Below, one piece after another: positions 9,801-17,129 of a stretch of 64,000 nt of DNA. Each line of letters starts with the position of its first letter. The stretch's first letter is position 1. The translations under genes were made by a program, and so were the position numbers. Source of the DNA: Catellatospora coxensis (GTDB lineage Bacteria > Actinomycetota > Actinomycetes > Mycobacteriales > Micromonosporaceae); the NCBI RefSeq assembly GCF_016862635.1, contig NZ_BONI01000040.1:1-64000 (forward strand). Direction: 5' to 3'. The notes beneath the pieces were generated by a model. The model was not told the origin of the DNA. It searched no databases and was given only the letters and a program-made list of their open reading frames with translations.

Positions 9801-10397
9801 GGACACCGCCACCAGTGACTCAGCCTCGACCCGCGCGCGCTCGTGCGCCTGGGCCAGATCCGCAACCTCGGTGAGCCTCAGTTTCGACTCGGCCAGCGCC
9901 TCTCGGTCACGCTGAAGTGCGATGCGCAGCTCCGCGAGCTCGGCCGGGTCGGCGATTACCGGCTCGGCGGGCGGCACGAAGCCCTCAACGGTGCGGTCCC
10001 CGGACAGCGCCCGGTGCAGCCACACCCCCAGCTCCCAGGCCACCCGGATCGAGCCCAGCGCACGGGCCGTGTCGAACATGTGCCGGTGTGTCGCCTGGTT
10101 CCCAACGGTGCGTAGCGTGTCGAAGGCCGAGCGCACACCGGGCGTCAGCATTCCGGCGCTCGCCAGCGCGGCCACACGATGCACCTGAAGGTCGCCGGAC
10201 ACACGCAGGCCGGCGCGAGTGATCAACTCCTCGGCCAGGACCTCGCCGAACTGGCGGGTGTGCACCAAGGCAGCGTTCGAGTCGGTGAACACGACCGCCT
10301 CAGCCTGCGCGCCATAGAGCGCCAGCAGCGGGTTGTAGTGGAAGAGCCTGCCGAAGTTGGCCGAAGCCCGAGCCAGATCAGCCAGCCGCTTATCCAC
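6858..10397 (-). CDS. hsdR: Type I restriction endonuclease subunit HsdR
   Basis: An 1179-aa motor and nuclease subunit that translocates DNA with ATP and cuts it at a distance. A DUF4145-like N-terminus (about 1-135) is followed by a coiled coil (about 150-230). The nuclease core has D303 and E317-A-K319 of the PD-(D/E)xK motif. The SF2 helicase follows, with Walker A ATGAGKT (447-453), the DECH box, and LTATPT. The C-terminus matches the HsdR/EcoEI-type domain. It starts with GTG and is the first gene of hsdR-hsdS-hsdM. The long N-terminal extension is a known variant of the family. All catalytic motifs are intact, so the system should be active. Confidence 0.95.
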   Translation of the reverse strand: MDKRLADLARASANFGRLFHYNPLLALYGAQAEAVVFTDSNAALVHTRQFGEVLAEELITRAGLRVSGDLQVHRVAALASAGMLTPGVRSAFDTLRTVGNQATHRHMFDTARALGSIRVAWELGVWLHRALSGDRTVEGFVPPAEPVIADPAELAELRIALQRDREALAESKLRLTEVADLAQAHERARVEAESLVAVSRSRHEELRAQNAALLAELAALQAAQQMSFNVLKDQPNKVSSKDRETIVERALRPAPLNEVQARRVIDRMLAQAGWLVQDMGELNPMAGRGVAVREFRLASGPADYVLYVGGKIVGVIEAKREGETLTAAQKQNARYAGGVLKEHSFAVWRKSEPFAFRYATTGTETVFLNRLDPSARTREVFSFHRPETVAGWMRQADEEPDAPTYRARLKSMPTLETSGLRQAQIDAITGLEASLANDLPRGLIQMATGAGKTFTAVTETYRLLKHGKAKRVLFLVDRNNLGRQALGEFRNYVTPDDGRKFSELYNVERLAGDQVQESSSVLICTIQKMYGLLRGEAVVNDDAADDAEDTTADGLDYENDAPVSVEYNPRVPPESFDMIIVDECHRSIYGLWRGVLDYFDAYIVGLTATPTKQTLGFFHQNLVSEYTYEMAVADGVNVDFDVVRLSTKIGSQGSLIDEGTTVKVRNRKTRAQRLEQLDEDFVYTNRQLGRSVIAEDHIRTVLTTYRDNWRRWFPDRKVLPKTLIFAADDNHAEDVLRHAKLVFGEGDDFATKITYKVRAAGKNPDTLINDLRHDAALRIAVTVDMIATGTDVRALECVIFLRAVRSAVLFEQMKGRGARTLDPDELREVTPGAGAGIAKDRFILLDAVGVTDSPLVDAKPLTAASEKQISLEKLLQKCATKAINETEAAALAGRLARLNHQISPAERQELATVGNGVTIAEIARGIVAAIDPDRQEQADAKGGPAAARKLVEDAIAPLTGNPPLRARILEIRRDHDITYDETSKDEVISLVEVPREERAASTVHSWRAYLTEHRDEITAIQVLTAARGGGRDALDKLTEIAARIRRPPHAWTPDILWDAYETLGKSVASPRGNAQLPDLVSLIRYELGLDIELKPYRSAVEERFAGWLLRQRQAGAEFTADQVWWLEQIRDTVAIGVGISVEDVRGVPFTERGGQAGLVRCFGRDRARALIAEMDRELA

Positions 10398-10575
10398 GTC
10401 GCCCCGCCCACCGCTCGATGAGAAAGCTTCCCGCGCTGCATCATAAGCAACGCTGGTCCTCTACGCCGATCTCGTTACAACGGCCCGGACACCATCAGTC
10501 GCCTTCGCGACACAAGGCCGTCCGACTTGTCGCACGCTGAGAAAATCGCGTCTTCGCACGACGATTGGGGACGCG
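10398..10575. promoter_or_regulatory. Divergent promoter region between hsdR and the DUF262-ATL gene
   Basis: A 178-bp gap separating two outward-facing defence genes, so both promoters must lie here. It contains an imperfect dyad, GCGACACAAG (10507-10516) against CTTGTCGC (10526-10533), that could be an operator. I cannot assign -35 or -10 boxes with confidence. The shared region would allow coordinated control of the two systems. Confidence 0.4.
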
Positions 10576-12651
10576 GTGAAGGCTGGCGAGACGACGCTGA
10601 AAGGTCTGCTCCAGGGCGAGCGGCAGTATCTCGTTCCCCTCTATCAACGCCGCTACAGCTGGAAGCGCAGGCACCTGGAGCAGCTGTGGAACGACCTTCT
10701 CAGCCTGGTGGACGCCGACCTGCCCGTGACGCACTTTCTCGGCTCGGTCGTGCTCGCCCCCAACCCCGCCAACACGCCTGCTGGCGTGCAGAGCTGGCTG
10801 GTGGTGGACGGCCAGCAGCGACTGACGTCGCTGAGCATCCTGCTGTGCGCGATCCGGGACCACGTTCGGGACACCGATCCTGAGGCGGCCACCCGGATCG
10901 ACGACCTGTACCTGCTCAACAAGTGGGCGAAGGGACTGTCGAAGTACACGCTGCTCCCGACGCAGGCAGACCGTGAAGCGTGGATCTCGCTGGTGGAGCG
11001 CAAGGCGGATGCCGGAGGAGATGACGCCATCGGCGTCGCCTACCGCTACTTCCTCGGCGCGCTCGCCGCCGGCGACGACGGCCAGCCCTTCGACCTGGAG
11101 CGGCTGGAGCAGGCCATCGTGGCACGCCTGAGCATCGTGGAGATCGCGGCGCACGCCGACGACAACGTGTACCGGATCTTCGAGTCGCTCAACCACACCG
11201 GTCGGCGGCTCACGCAGGCAGATCTGCTGCGCAACTACCTGTTCATGCGGCTGCCCACCCGTGATGAGCACGTCTACCAGCACCAGTGGGTCCCGCTGCA
11301 GGAGCTGCTCAACGACGATGAACTGACCCAGCTGGTGTGGCTGGACCTGGTGCTGCGTGGCGACGACCGGGCCACGCAGGAGTCGACCTACCAGGCGCAG
11401 CAGCAGCGACTGATGAACGTCGCCGACGAGGCCGGCATCGAGGCATGGGTGGAGGAGCTGCACCGCCGAGCACGGCTGTACGCGCGCATCCTGCGGCCGG
11501 AACTCGAGAAGGATCTGGTGCTTCGTCACGCCCTGGACCGGCTCAAACGCTGGGGCGCCGCTGTCGTCGAGCCGATCGCGCTGCTCGTCATGCTGGCACA
11601 CGAACACGGCCGGTTGACTGTCGCGGAGGCAGCCGCATCGTTGCGGGTCGTGGAGAGCTACCTGGTTCGACGCATGATCGCCGGTATTCCGACTAACAAC
11701 ACGAACCGGTTGCTGATGTCCATCGTCAAGGAACTCGGCGACACGGCACCCACCGCAGCGGAGATCACTCGGCTGCTGTCGGGACCGCGGCGGCGCTTTC
11801 CCGCCGACCAGCTCATCCGGGAGGCGGTCCTGGCCAACCCGTTCTACTGGAACGGCCGCGGCCCGCAGCGGACATACGTCCTGCGGTGTATCGAGGAGGC
11901 GTACGAGCATGACGAGCCGCTCGATTTCGCCAAGTCGAAGCTGACCATCGAGCATGTGCTGCCGCAGTCCGCCACGCCCGAGTGGCTGGAGATGCTCGCG
12001 GCGGACGCGCCGGGTGAGTCACCCGAGGAGTTGCACGGCTCGCTGGTTCACACCCTGGGGAACCTGAGCCTGACCGCGTACAACGGCAAGCTCGCGAACG
12101 ATTCGTTCGGGGTGAAGAAGAAGATCCTCGCCGATAGCGGGCTGGCGATGAACCGGGCGATCGCAGACGCGGACCAGTGGGCCCGTACGGAGATCCACCA
12201 GCGGGGCCGCGAGATGGCGGACAAGATCGTTCAGATCTGGCCCGGTCCTGATCACAGTGCCGTAGCCGAGCAGGTCAAGCCCCAATGGGCTCTGATGACG
12301 AGCGTCCTGGCCTCCATCCCGGCGGGGCGCTGGACGAGCTACAGCGACGTGGCTGCGGTGATCGGCTCGCACCAGGTCCCCGTTGGCACGCGCCTGGCGA
12401 CAGTAGCGGTGCCCAACGCCCACCGGGTGCTGAAACTTAACGGTGCTGTCTCAGCCGAGTTCCGCTGGCCGGACCCGCAACGGACAGACGACCCAAGAGC
12501 AGTGCTCGAATCAGAGGGCGTGGTCTTCGACGCACAGGGCCGGGCAGCGAAGACCCAACGAATGACCGCAGCCGACCTCGCCAAGGCGATCGGCATCGGG
12601 CTCGACAATGATAACGACAGCGATGCTGATCCCTCCGACAACACGGAGTGA
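10576..12651 (+). CDS. GmrSD-like DUF262/DUF1524 protein fused to an alkyltransferase-like DNA-binding domain
   Basis: A 691-aa three-part protein, probably a modification- or damage-sensing restriction factor. The DUF262 (GmrS-like, ParB-fold NTPase) domain shows PLYQRRYSW (21-29) and the DGQQR motif (78-82). A helical middle leads to a DUF1524 (GmrD-like His-Me nuclease) domain with I-E-H-V-L-P-Q (458-464) and H-T-L-G-N-L-S-L (492-499). From about 571 the tail has the fold signature of the MGMT/ATL DNA-binding domain (IPAGRWTSYSDVA, GTRLA, NAHRV). The PCHRV acceptor site is NAHRV (614-618): Ala replaces Cys, so it can bind but not repair alkylated bases. The start is GTG. It lies divergent to hsdR. 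The family assignment is strong; the target is inferred. Confidence 0.88.
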   Translation: MKAGETTLKGLLQGERQYLVPLYQRRYSWKRRHLEQLWNDLLSLVDADLPVTHFLGSVVLAPNPANTPAGVQSWLVVDGQQRLTSLSILLCAIRDHVRDTDPEAATRIDDLYLLNKWAKGLSKYTLLPTQADREAWISLVERKADAGGDDAIGVAYRYFLGALAAGDDGQPFDLERLEQAIVARLSIVEIAAHADDNVYRIFESLNHTGRRLTQADLLRNYLFMRLPTRDEHVYQHQWVPLQELLNDDELTQLVWLDLVLRGDDRATQESTYQAQQQRLMNVADEAGIEAWVEELHRRARLYARILRPELEKDLVLRHALDRLKRWGAAVVEPIALLVMLAHEHGRLTVAEAAASLRVVESYLVRRMIAGIPTNNTNRLLMSIVKELGDTAPTAAEITRLLSGPRRRFPADQLIREAVLANPFYWNGRGPQRTYVLRCIEEAYEHDEPLDFAKSKLTIEHVLPQSATPEWLEMLAADAPGESPEELHGSLVHTLGNLSLTAYNGKLANDSFGVKKKILADSGLAMNRAIADADQWARTEIHQRGREMADKIVQIWPGPDHSAVAEQVKPQWALMTSVLASIPAGRWTSYSDVAAVIGSHQVPVGTRLATVAVPNAHRVLKLNGAVSAEFRWPDPQRTDDPRAVLESEGVVFDAQGRAAKTQRMTAADLAKAIGIGLDNDNDSDADPSDNTE

Positions 12652-12773
12652 TCAGGACGCGGAGTCGCGGAAGGCTCGGGCCAACAGCTCGTTGGTTCGA
12701 GCCGGTCGATCTGGCAAGGCGTCGAGCCGCGTCGGGTGGCGTGCTCGAATCTACGACCCGGGCGCTGATCTCC

Positions 12774-12785
12774 TATGCTGACCGC
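12774..12785 (+). promoter_or_regulatory. Candidate leaderless promoter -10 box
   Basis: TATGCT at 12774-12779 ends 6 bases before the GTG at 12786, the spacing expected of a leaderless actinobacterial transcript. No Shine-Dalgarno sequence precedes that GTG. No clear -35 is visible. Confidence 0.4.
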
Positions 12786-13355
12786 GTGGATGATGTAGCG
12801 GTCTCGTTGGCGGACGCTGGGCACGGCCGCGAGTTGATCGATCCGATCTGCGAGGTGTACGACGAGGTCTTCTCCGCGCCGCCGTTCTTCTGGCGTGATG
12901 ACGAGTCCCAGCTCCACCGGGAGCGGTTGGCGAGCCTGCTTGACGACCCGACGTTCGGCCTCGCCACCGCGACGGTAGCTGGCGAACTGGTCGGCTTCGC
13001 GTACGGTTTCACGGTTCCCGCGGATACGCAACGGTGGCAGCGGCTGAAAGCGGAGGTCGATCCCGAGACCTCACGGGAGTGGCTGGGGCGCACCTTCCTT
13101 CTGTTCGACTACGCGGTGCGGGCACCGTTGCGCGGTCGGGGCATCGGCAAGGCATTGCATGATCTTCTGCTGTCGAGTCGGTCCGAGGAGCGTGCGACGC
13201 TGACGGTCCAACCGACTGCCGTAGACACTAAGCGGATCTATGAGCGGTGGGGTTGGCGGATGGTCGGCCAGGTGGAGGGCGGCCCGACCGCCGCCGCACC
13301 GCTCTTCGACTGCTACCTACGCGATGGCCTGGCGGACCTGCGGAGAGCCGGTTAG
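12786..13355 (+). CDS. GNAT-family N-acetyltransferase
   Basis: A 189-aa GNAT protein. A central strand (ATVAGELVGFAYGFTV) precedes the core FLLFDYAVRAPLRGRGIGKALHD region, where R-G-R-G-I-G-K-A is the acetyl-CoA pyrophosphate loop. The tail has T-K-R-I-Y-E-R-W-G-W, typical of the last helix and strand. The GTG at 12786 is chosen because the GNAT fold starts soon after and a -10 box sits at leaderless distance; a longer in-frame reading from 12648 has no similarity. Its stop overlaps the stop of the convergent XRE/TPR gene by three bases. The substrate is unknown. Confidence 0.8.
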   Translation: MDDVAVSLADAGHGRELIDPICEVYDEVFSAPPFFWRDDESQLHRERLASLLDDPTFGLATATVAGELVGFAYGFTVPADTQRWQRLKAEVDPETSREWLGRTFLLFDYAVRAPLRGRGIGKALHDLLLSSRSEERATLTVQPTAVDTKRIYERWGWRMVGQVEGGPTAAAPLFDCYLRDGLADLRRAG

Positions 13356-14926
13356 CTCGCCAGCCCGTACGTGATCATCTGCTCGGATACGTCGCGCACC
13401 TCGGGGATGTGCGGCCACTTTGCCAGCTCCTTGGTGCCACGTCGCAGGCGATCGATCAAGCGGGCTGATCGGTTGTGGCCTGCGAGCCGTACGGCGACTC
13501 CGATGGCCTGTGCTGCTTGCGCGATGTCCGGCTTGGCCGCCCGCATGCGGCATACCCCGAGCCGCAGCGAGGTGAGTGCGAGGTTGCGTACGAATGCCGG
13601 ATCGATGTTCTCCAGGGCTTGTTCGGCGACTGCCGCTCCCCGTTCAGGCTGGCCGAGGTAGAGGTAGCAGGTGCTCTCGGTGCTGGCGAGCTGGCCGGCG
13701 TTGTAGAAGTACACCAGCCCTGTAGGGCTGCCCGCGGAGCTGGTGACGAGTGCTCGGGCGGAGTTGACGGAGCTGAGCGCTGCGGTGTGCTGGTTGTCCA
13801 TGGCGTAGGCGCGGGCGGCGACGTCGAAGGCGTATGCCTTGAGGTGGTCGTCGTCGGTGCGCATCGCCCATCCGCCGGCGGCGAGCGCGTGATCGATGCC
13901 GGTTCGCGGTTGGCCTCGCCAGGTCGCCAGGTGGCTCATGTTGCACAGCACCAGCGCCCCGAGTTCGGTGTTGTGCGCCTCGTGTGCGGCCGTGCGAGCC
14001 TGCTCGAAGTACGTATTCGCGGCCTCGTAGTCGTTGAGGTCGAAGCAGAGCCAGCCCGCGAAGCGCAGAAGGTTTGCGTAAAGCGACAACAGCCGGTCAC
14101 GGGCGGCACCGCGTGCGGCGGGCAGGAGGCTTCGCACCAGGTTGCGCTGCGCGAGCGTGGTCTCCATCGCCGCTGTCGGACCGAGGGCGTCGTCTTGGCG
14201 CATGCAACGCCAGAGGACGGCCTCAATGTGGTCGATGGTCTGGGAATCGACTCGGGACGGCGACGCGAACGCCGCGATGGTCCTTTCTCGTTCGTCAAGG
14301 TCCAGCCCGGCGAGAACCGGGGCTGCGGCGGCGGCAGCGGCGGCGAAGCTGAGCCACTGGAGGATGTCGCGACGTTGCATTCGTTGTGCCCACTCGATGA
14401 GTTCGTGTACGAGCCGCTGGTAGTCGGCCTCGTTGGCGACCAGGTGAGAGCCAGACGACGTGATGAAAGCGTCCACCCGGCCGACGATGTCGGGGGGCTG
14501 GACACGCAGGGAGCGCTCGGCGACGGTGACCGCCGCGCCGACCGGTTCGCTGCCGGCCTGGCTCGCCGCGTCGTCGGCCGTGAAGTCGTCGCCGTCAAGC
14601 AGGTCGGCGGCACTGCACTGGTAGATCCGGGCCAGCCGGTTGAGGTCCTCGATCGACGGTGGTCGGCCGCTGGCCGAGGGCCATGCCTCCCAGTAGGAGA
14701 CCTGCTTGTGGGTCAGGGGCCGGTCCGATGGCCACAGCATGTTCCACTGCTCGGCGACTTGCTGCTGCGTCATGCCAACAGCGTTGCGGAACGCCACGCG
14801 CGAGTTGACGTTGAAGCGTGTGCGCACGACGGCGGCGACTCGGGCAACCGACGTTCCCCGCTCGGTCAGCTCGGCGCGTAGCGCCGCCAACTCCGCCCGC
14901 CGACTGCGGTAAGCCGCCTTTGGCAT
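13352..14926 (-). CDS. XRE-family HTH regulator with TPR-like C-terminal domain
   Basis: A 524-aa regulator of a type abundant in actinomycetes. After a basic helical N-terminus, an XRE-like HTH lies at about residues 45-105 (GMTQQQVAEQWNML, then SIEDLNRLARIYQCSAADLL). A linker leads to an all-helical TPR-like region (about 200-510), rich in repeats such as YEAANTYFEQARTAAHE. Such proteins sense a ligand or peptide through the TPR part. The ATG at 14926 has AAGGAG upstream. It is divergent from the radical SAM operon, and a perfect dyad sits between them at 15016-15035, so local control of that operon is likely but unproven. Confidence 0.85.
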   Translation of the reverse strand: MPKAAYRSRRAELAALRAELTERGTSVARVAAVVRTRFNVNSRVAFRNAVGMTQQQVAEQWNMLWPSDRPLTHKQVSYWEAWPSASGRPPSIEDLNRLARIYQCSAADLLDGDDFTADDAASQAGSEPVGAAVTVAERSLRVQPPDIVGRVDAFITSSGSHLVANEADYQRLVHELIEWAQRMQRRDILQWLSFAAAAAAAAPVLAGLDLDERERTIAAFASPSRVDSQTIDHIEAVLWRCMRQDDALGPTAAMETTLAQRNLVRSLLPAARGAARDRLLSLYANLLRFAGWLCFDLNDYEAANTYFEQARTAAHEAHNTELGALVLCNMSHLATWRGQPRTGIDHALAAGGWAMRTDDDHLKAYAFDVAARAYAMDNQHTAALSSVNSARALVTSSAGSPTGLVYFYNAGQLASTESTCYLYLGQPERGAAVAEQALENIDPAFVRNLALTSLRLGVCRMRAAKPDIAQAAQAIGVAVRLAGHNRSARLIDRLRRGTKELAKWPHIPEVRDVSEQMITYGLAS

Positions 14927-15015
14927 GGCCGCTCCTTGCCCCCATCCGCCGAATGTGGACCGTGCGCATCGATCGTAGGTGGCCAGAAACAAGATCCGCA
15001 TCCGTCGGCACCGAT

Positions 15016-15035
15016 ATTCCACGCGGGCGTGGAAT
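15016..15035. promoter_or_regulatory. Perfect 20-bp dyad in the divergent intergenic region
   Basis: ATTCCACGC (15016-15024), GG, GCGTGGAAT (15027-15035): nine-base perfect arms separated by two bases. It lies 90 bp upstream of the XRE/TPR start and 159 bp upstream of the first operon gene. A compact dyad in this position is a natural operator for the HTH regulator. The remainder of 14927-15193 shows nothing else I can name. Confidence 0.55.
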
Positions 15036-15193
15036 TCCCGCCGCAAGTTCTGCGTGACCGTGGTGTCACCAGGCGTGATGGCCGAGAACGATCGTTGCAG
15101 GGCATCGATGGATGGCCAATCGCCGCCCCGGCCGGGCGTGACACCGACTCCGCCCGGCCGGGTGCACGGCCTGACGCAGCGAGAGGGGAATCG

Positions 15194-15427
15194 ATGCATG
15201 AGCACGCGCCGACAGCGCCGGAGCCTGTCGACGCCAGGCTCGTGGCCGCCAGGCAGGTCGCCCGGGTGCACTGCCCGATCGCCTGGCCGCAGGGCGACCG
15301 CTGCCTCAACTGCCACCAACCCTTTCCCTGCTCTGCCTACGGATGGGCGTTCGACGTGCTCGCCGACGCGGGCTGGAGCGCCGAGCAGATCAAAGCCCTG
15401 GATGTGAGGACGGGTCCATGGTCATGA
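15194..15427 (+). CDS. Small cysteine-containing protein, first gene of the radical SAM operon
   Basis: A 77-aa protein of unknown function. GAGAGGGGA precedes the ATG. The middle carries C-P-I-A-W-P followed by C-L-N-C-H-Q-P-F-P-C, four closely spaced cysteines and a histidine that could bind zinc. A similar short Cys cluster recurs in the products at 15418 and 15917 (CAGCLEFTC and CLACRELEPC), so three of the four small proteins share a C-x2-C-x4/5-C pattern. It overlaps the next gene by 10 nt. It may be a regulatory partner of the divergent XRE/TPR protein. Confidence 0.65.
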   Translation: MHEHAPTAPEPVDARLVAARQVARVHCPIAWPQGDRCLNCHQPFPCSAYGWAFDVLADAGWSAEQIKALDVRTGPWS

Positions 15428-15621
15428 CGATCGAGACAGACAAGCCAGACGCCGACGAGACCGCCGACGCACGACGGATTCTGCTGGTCCACCGAGCTGC
15501 CCCGGATGGCCTGTGCGCCGGGTGCCTGGAGTTCACCTGCACCTTCGCCCGGTTCCCGTGCACGCAGGCGAGGTGGGCGCAACAGGTGACCGCCGGCATC
15601 ACCGAAGGCGGCCGGTCATGA
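15418..15621 (+). CDS. Small cysteine-containing protein
   Basis: A 67-aa protein of unknown function. An acidic N-terminus (TDKPDADETADARR) is followed by L-C-A-G-C-L-E-F-T-C-T-F and a fourth Cys (FPCTQARWAQQ), resembling the Cys cluster of its two relatives in the operon. The ATG at 15418 lies inside the end of the previous gene, and the stop overlaps the next start as ATGA. Translational coupling is therefore likely on both sides. Confidence 0.6.
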   Translation: MVMTIETDKPDADETADARRILLVHRAAPDGLCAGCLEFTCTFARFPCTQARWAQQVTAGITEGGRS

Positions 15622-15920
15622 AGCCCTTACACGCGCCGATCCTGGCCACCTACAGCGAATCGCGTGCGCGCATCTACCGGACCTTGCTGTCGGCTCCGGA
15701 GCGCGACTGGAGCGTCGGTGACCTGGCAGCACGGCTGCCGGAGGTGTCGGTGGAGGCGGTCCGGACCACGCTGTATCTGCTGCTCGGTGACCACCTGGTG
15801 GAGCCGGTAGCCCATCGGCGGAGTCTGACGCTACGCCTTACCGACGCCGGTCGCTCAATGGTGCGGCAGATCGCCGCACGGTGGGAAGAATCGCCGCGCG
15901 AGCGCGGGGACGAGTCATGA
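15618..15920 (+). CDS. Small winged-helix DNA-binding protein
   Basis: A 100-aa protein with a winged-helix look. The helices are SRARIYRTLLSAPERDWSV, DLAARLPEVS and VEAVRTTLYLLLGDHLVEPV, followed by a wing and strand (HRRSLTLRLTDAGRSM), as in PadR, MarR or phage-type regulators. It has no visible sensor domain. ATGA overlaps join it to the genes on both sides. It could be a second, internal regulator of the operon. Confidence 0.65.
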   Translation: MKPLHAPILATYSESRARIYRTLLSAPERDWSVGDLAARLPEVSVEAVRTTLYLLLGDHLVEPVAHRRSLTLRLTDAGRSMVRQIAARWEESPRERGDES

Positions 15921-16192
15921 GCGGGGTTCGCGCGTCGGTCCCGGCGGACGCCCTGCACGGCCCCGAGGCCGCACGGCGGGTCATCGCCGAACACCTGCGC
16001 TCTGACGTGGGTGGCCGGTGTCTGGCCTGCCGCGAGTTGGAGCCGTGTCCTCAGCGCGACACCGCGCACTCGGTGCTGTTCGGCCACAACCGGCAGCTAC
16101 CCCGCCGCCGCCCGATGGAGCTGATCGGCGCCACCGGCGACTTCGCCACCCGCAGCGCGGCTCCCTTCGACGCGTTCGGCGCTCGCTCATGA
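15917..16192 (+). CDS. Small cysteine-containing protein
   Basis: A 91-aa protein of unknown function. A helical stretch (GPEAARRVIAEHLRSD) leads into G-R-C-L-A-C-R-E-L-E-P-C-P, the same C-x2-C-x4/5-C pattern as two earlier products of the operon. The C-terminal third is basic and disordered-looking. The start overlaps the previous stop (ATGA) and its own stop overlaps the next small ORF (ATGA). Confidence 0.6.
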   Translation: MSGVRASVPADALHGPEAARRVIAEHLRSDVGGRCLACRELEPCPQRDTAHSVLFGHNRQLPRRRPMELIGATGDFATRSAAPFDAFGARS

Positions 16193-16293
16193 ACTCCATG
16201 TTTCCCACCCATCTGGCCGCAGGCCGATACGCCCGCCGCCGGGCGCACAGCCCACGACACGTACGCAACGACCGGCCGAGGAGACAGCCGTGA
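16189..16293 (+). CDS. Possible 34-aa peptide coupled to the radical SAM gene
   Basis: ATG at 16189 overlaps the previous stop as ATGA, and TGA at 16291-16293 overlaps the radical SAM GTG as GTGA, so a 34-codon frame fits exactly between two genes. The product is basic, rich in Arg, His and Pro, and has no Cys. The position just before a radical SAM gene is where a precursor peptide would sit. Against it, third codon positions are only about three-quarters G/C, it uses rare CGA, AGG and AGA codons, and its end also serves as the ribosome-binding site of the next gene. It may only be a coupling ORF. Confidence 0.35.
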   Translation: MNSMFPTHLAAGRYARRRAHSPRHVRNDRPRRQP

Positions 16294-17129
16294 CGCTTGA
16301 ACTGCCCAGGTACGTCGAGGTAGAGACCAGCCGTCGCTGCAACCGCACCTGCTCCTGGTGCCCCAACGGCGAGCACGACGCCCGCAAGGTGCAGCAGCTG
16401 ATGGACTGGGACCTGTTCACCCGGATCATCGAACAGCTCGCCGAGCATGACTACGGCGGCTACCTCGCGTTTCACAACTACAACGAGCCGCTGCTGTCAC
16501 CACGCATCATCCGCGAGATCGAGCACGTGCGGGCCGTCCTGCCGCGCGCCCGCCCGGCCATCTACACCAACGGCGACGTTCTTGACGCGGCGCTGTTCAC
16601 CAGGCTGCTCGACGCCGGTGTCGCCTACCTGCGTGTCACCCGCTACCCCCGACGCGCCGACATCCAGCCCACCTTCGCCGGAATCAAGGCGTACCTGCGG
16701 CGCAAGGGGCTGGCCGACCTCGTCTCCTGGTCCTTCGAGCCGATCCGCCAAGGCATCGCCGCCCGCTGGACCTGCGAGAACGTCACGGTCGAGGTCATCG
16801 GCCCGAAGATCCTCGACACGTACAACAACCGAGGCGGCTCGATCAAGCTCCTTCCGCTGCTGGTCAAACAACGATCCGAACCGTGCCTGATGACCGCCAC
16901 CTCCGCCGTCATCGACTACGCCGGCCGCATGAAGATGTGCTGCTGCGTCTACCCGGAGACCGACGACCACGAGCAGTACATCGTGGGCGACCTGTCCACC
17001 GAGACCTTCGCCGAGCTGTGGGCCGGTCCACAGATGAAGGCATGGCGCGACTCCCACGCCCGCGCCGACTGGTCCCTGTCACCCGCGTGCACCTCGTGCG
17101 CCCAGCCACTCCCGGAGACCCGGCGATGA
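16290..17129 (+). CDS. Radical SAM protein with SPASM-like C-terminal cysteines
   Basis: A 279-aa radical SAM enzyme. C17-x3-C21-x2-C24 (CNRTCSWC) binds the SAM-cleaving 4Fe-4S cluster. FHNYNEPLL and TNGD match the GGE-region and later core strands of the partial TIM barrel. The C-terminal region adds further cysteines (EPC, MCCC, and CTSC near the end), the pattern of a SPASM or twitch auxiliary cluster. The start is GTG with GAGGAG before it. The gene overlaps its neighbours on both sides by 4 nt. Linkage to a GHMP kinase and a phosphohexomutase suggests a sugar or sugar-like substrate; a peptide substrate is the alternative. The reaction is unknown. Confidence 0.85.
   Translation: MTLELPRYVEVETSRRCNRTCSWCPNGEHDARKVQQLMDWDLFTRIIEQLAEHDYGGYLAFHNYNEPLLSPRIIREIEHVRAVLPRARPAIYTNGDVLDAALFTRLLDAGVAYLRVTRYPRRADIQPTFAGIKAYLRRKGLADLVSWSFEPIRQGIAARWTCENVTVEVIGPKILDTYNNRGGSIKLLPLLVKQRSEPCLMTATSAVIDYAGRMKMCCCVYPETDDHEQYIVGDLSTETFAELWAGPQMKAWRDSHARADWSLSPACTSCAQPLPETRR

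Noticed and set aside
3899-10397. Phase-variable or inverting hsdS alleles
   Set aside because: There is a single full-length hsdS with no second partial copy, recombinase or inverted repeats around it.
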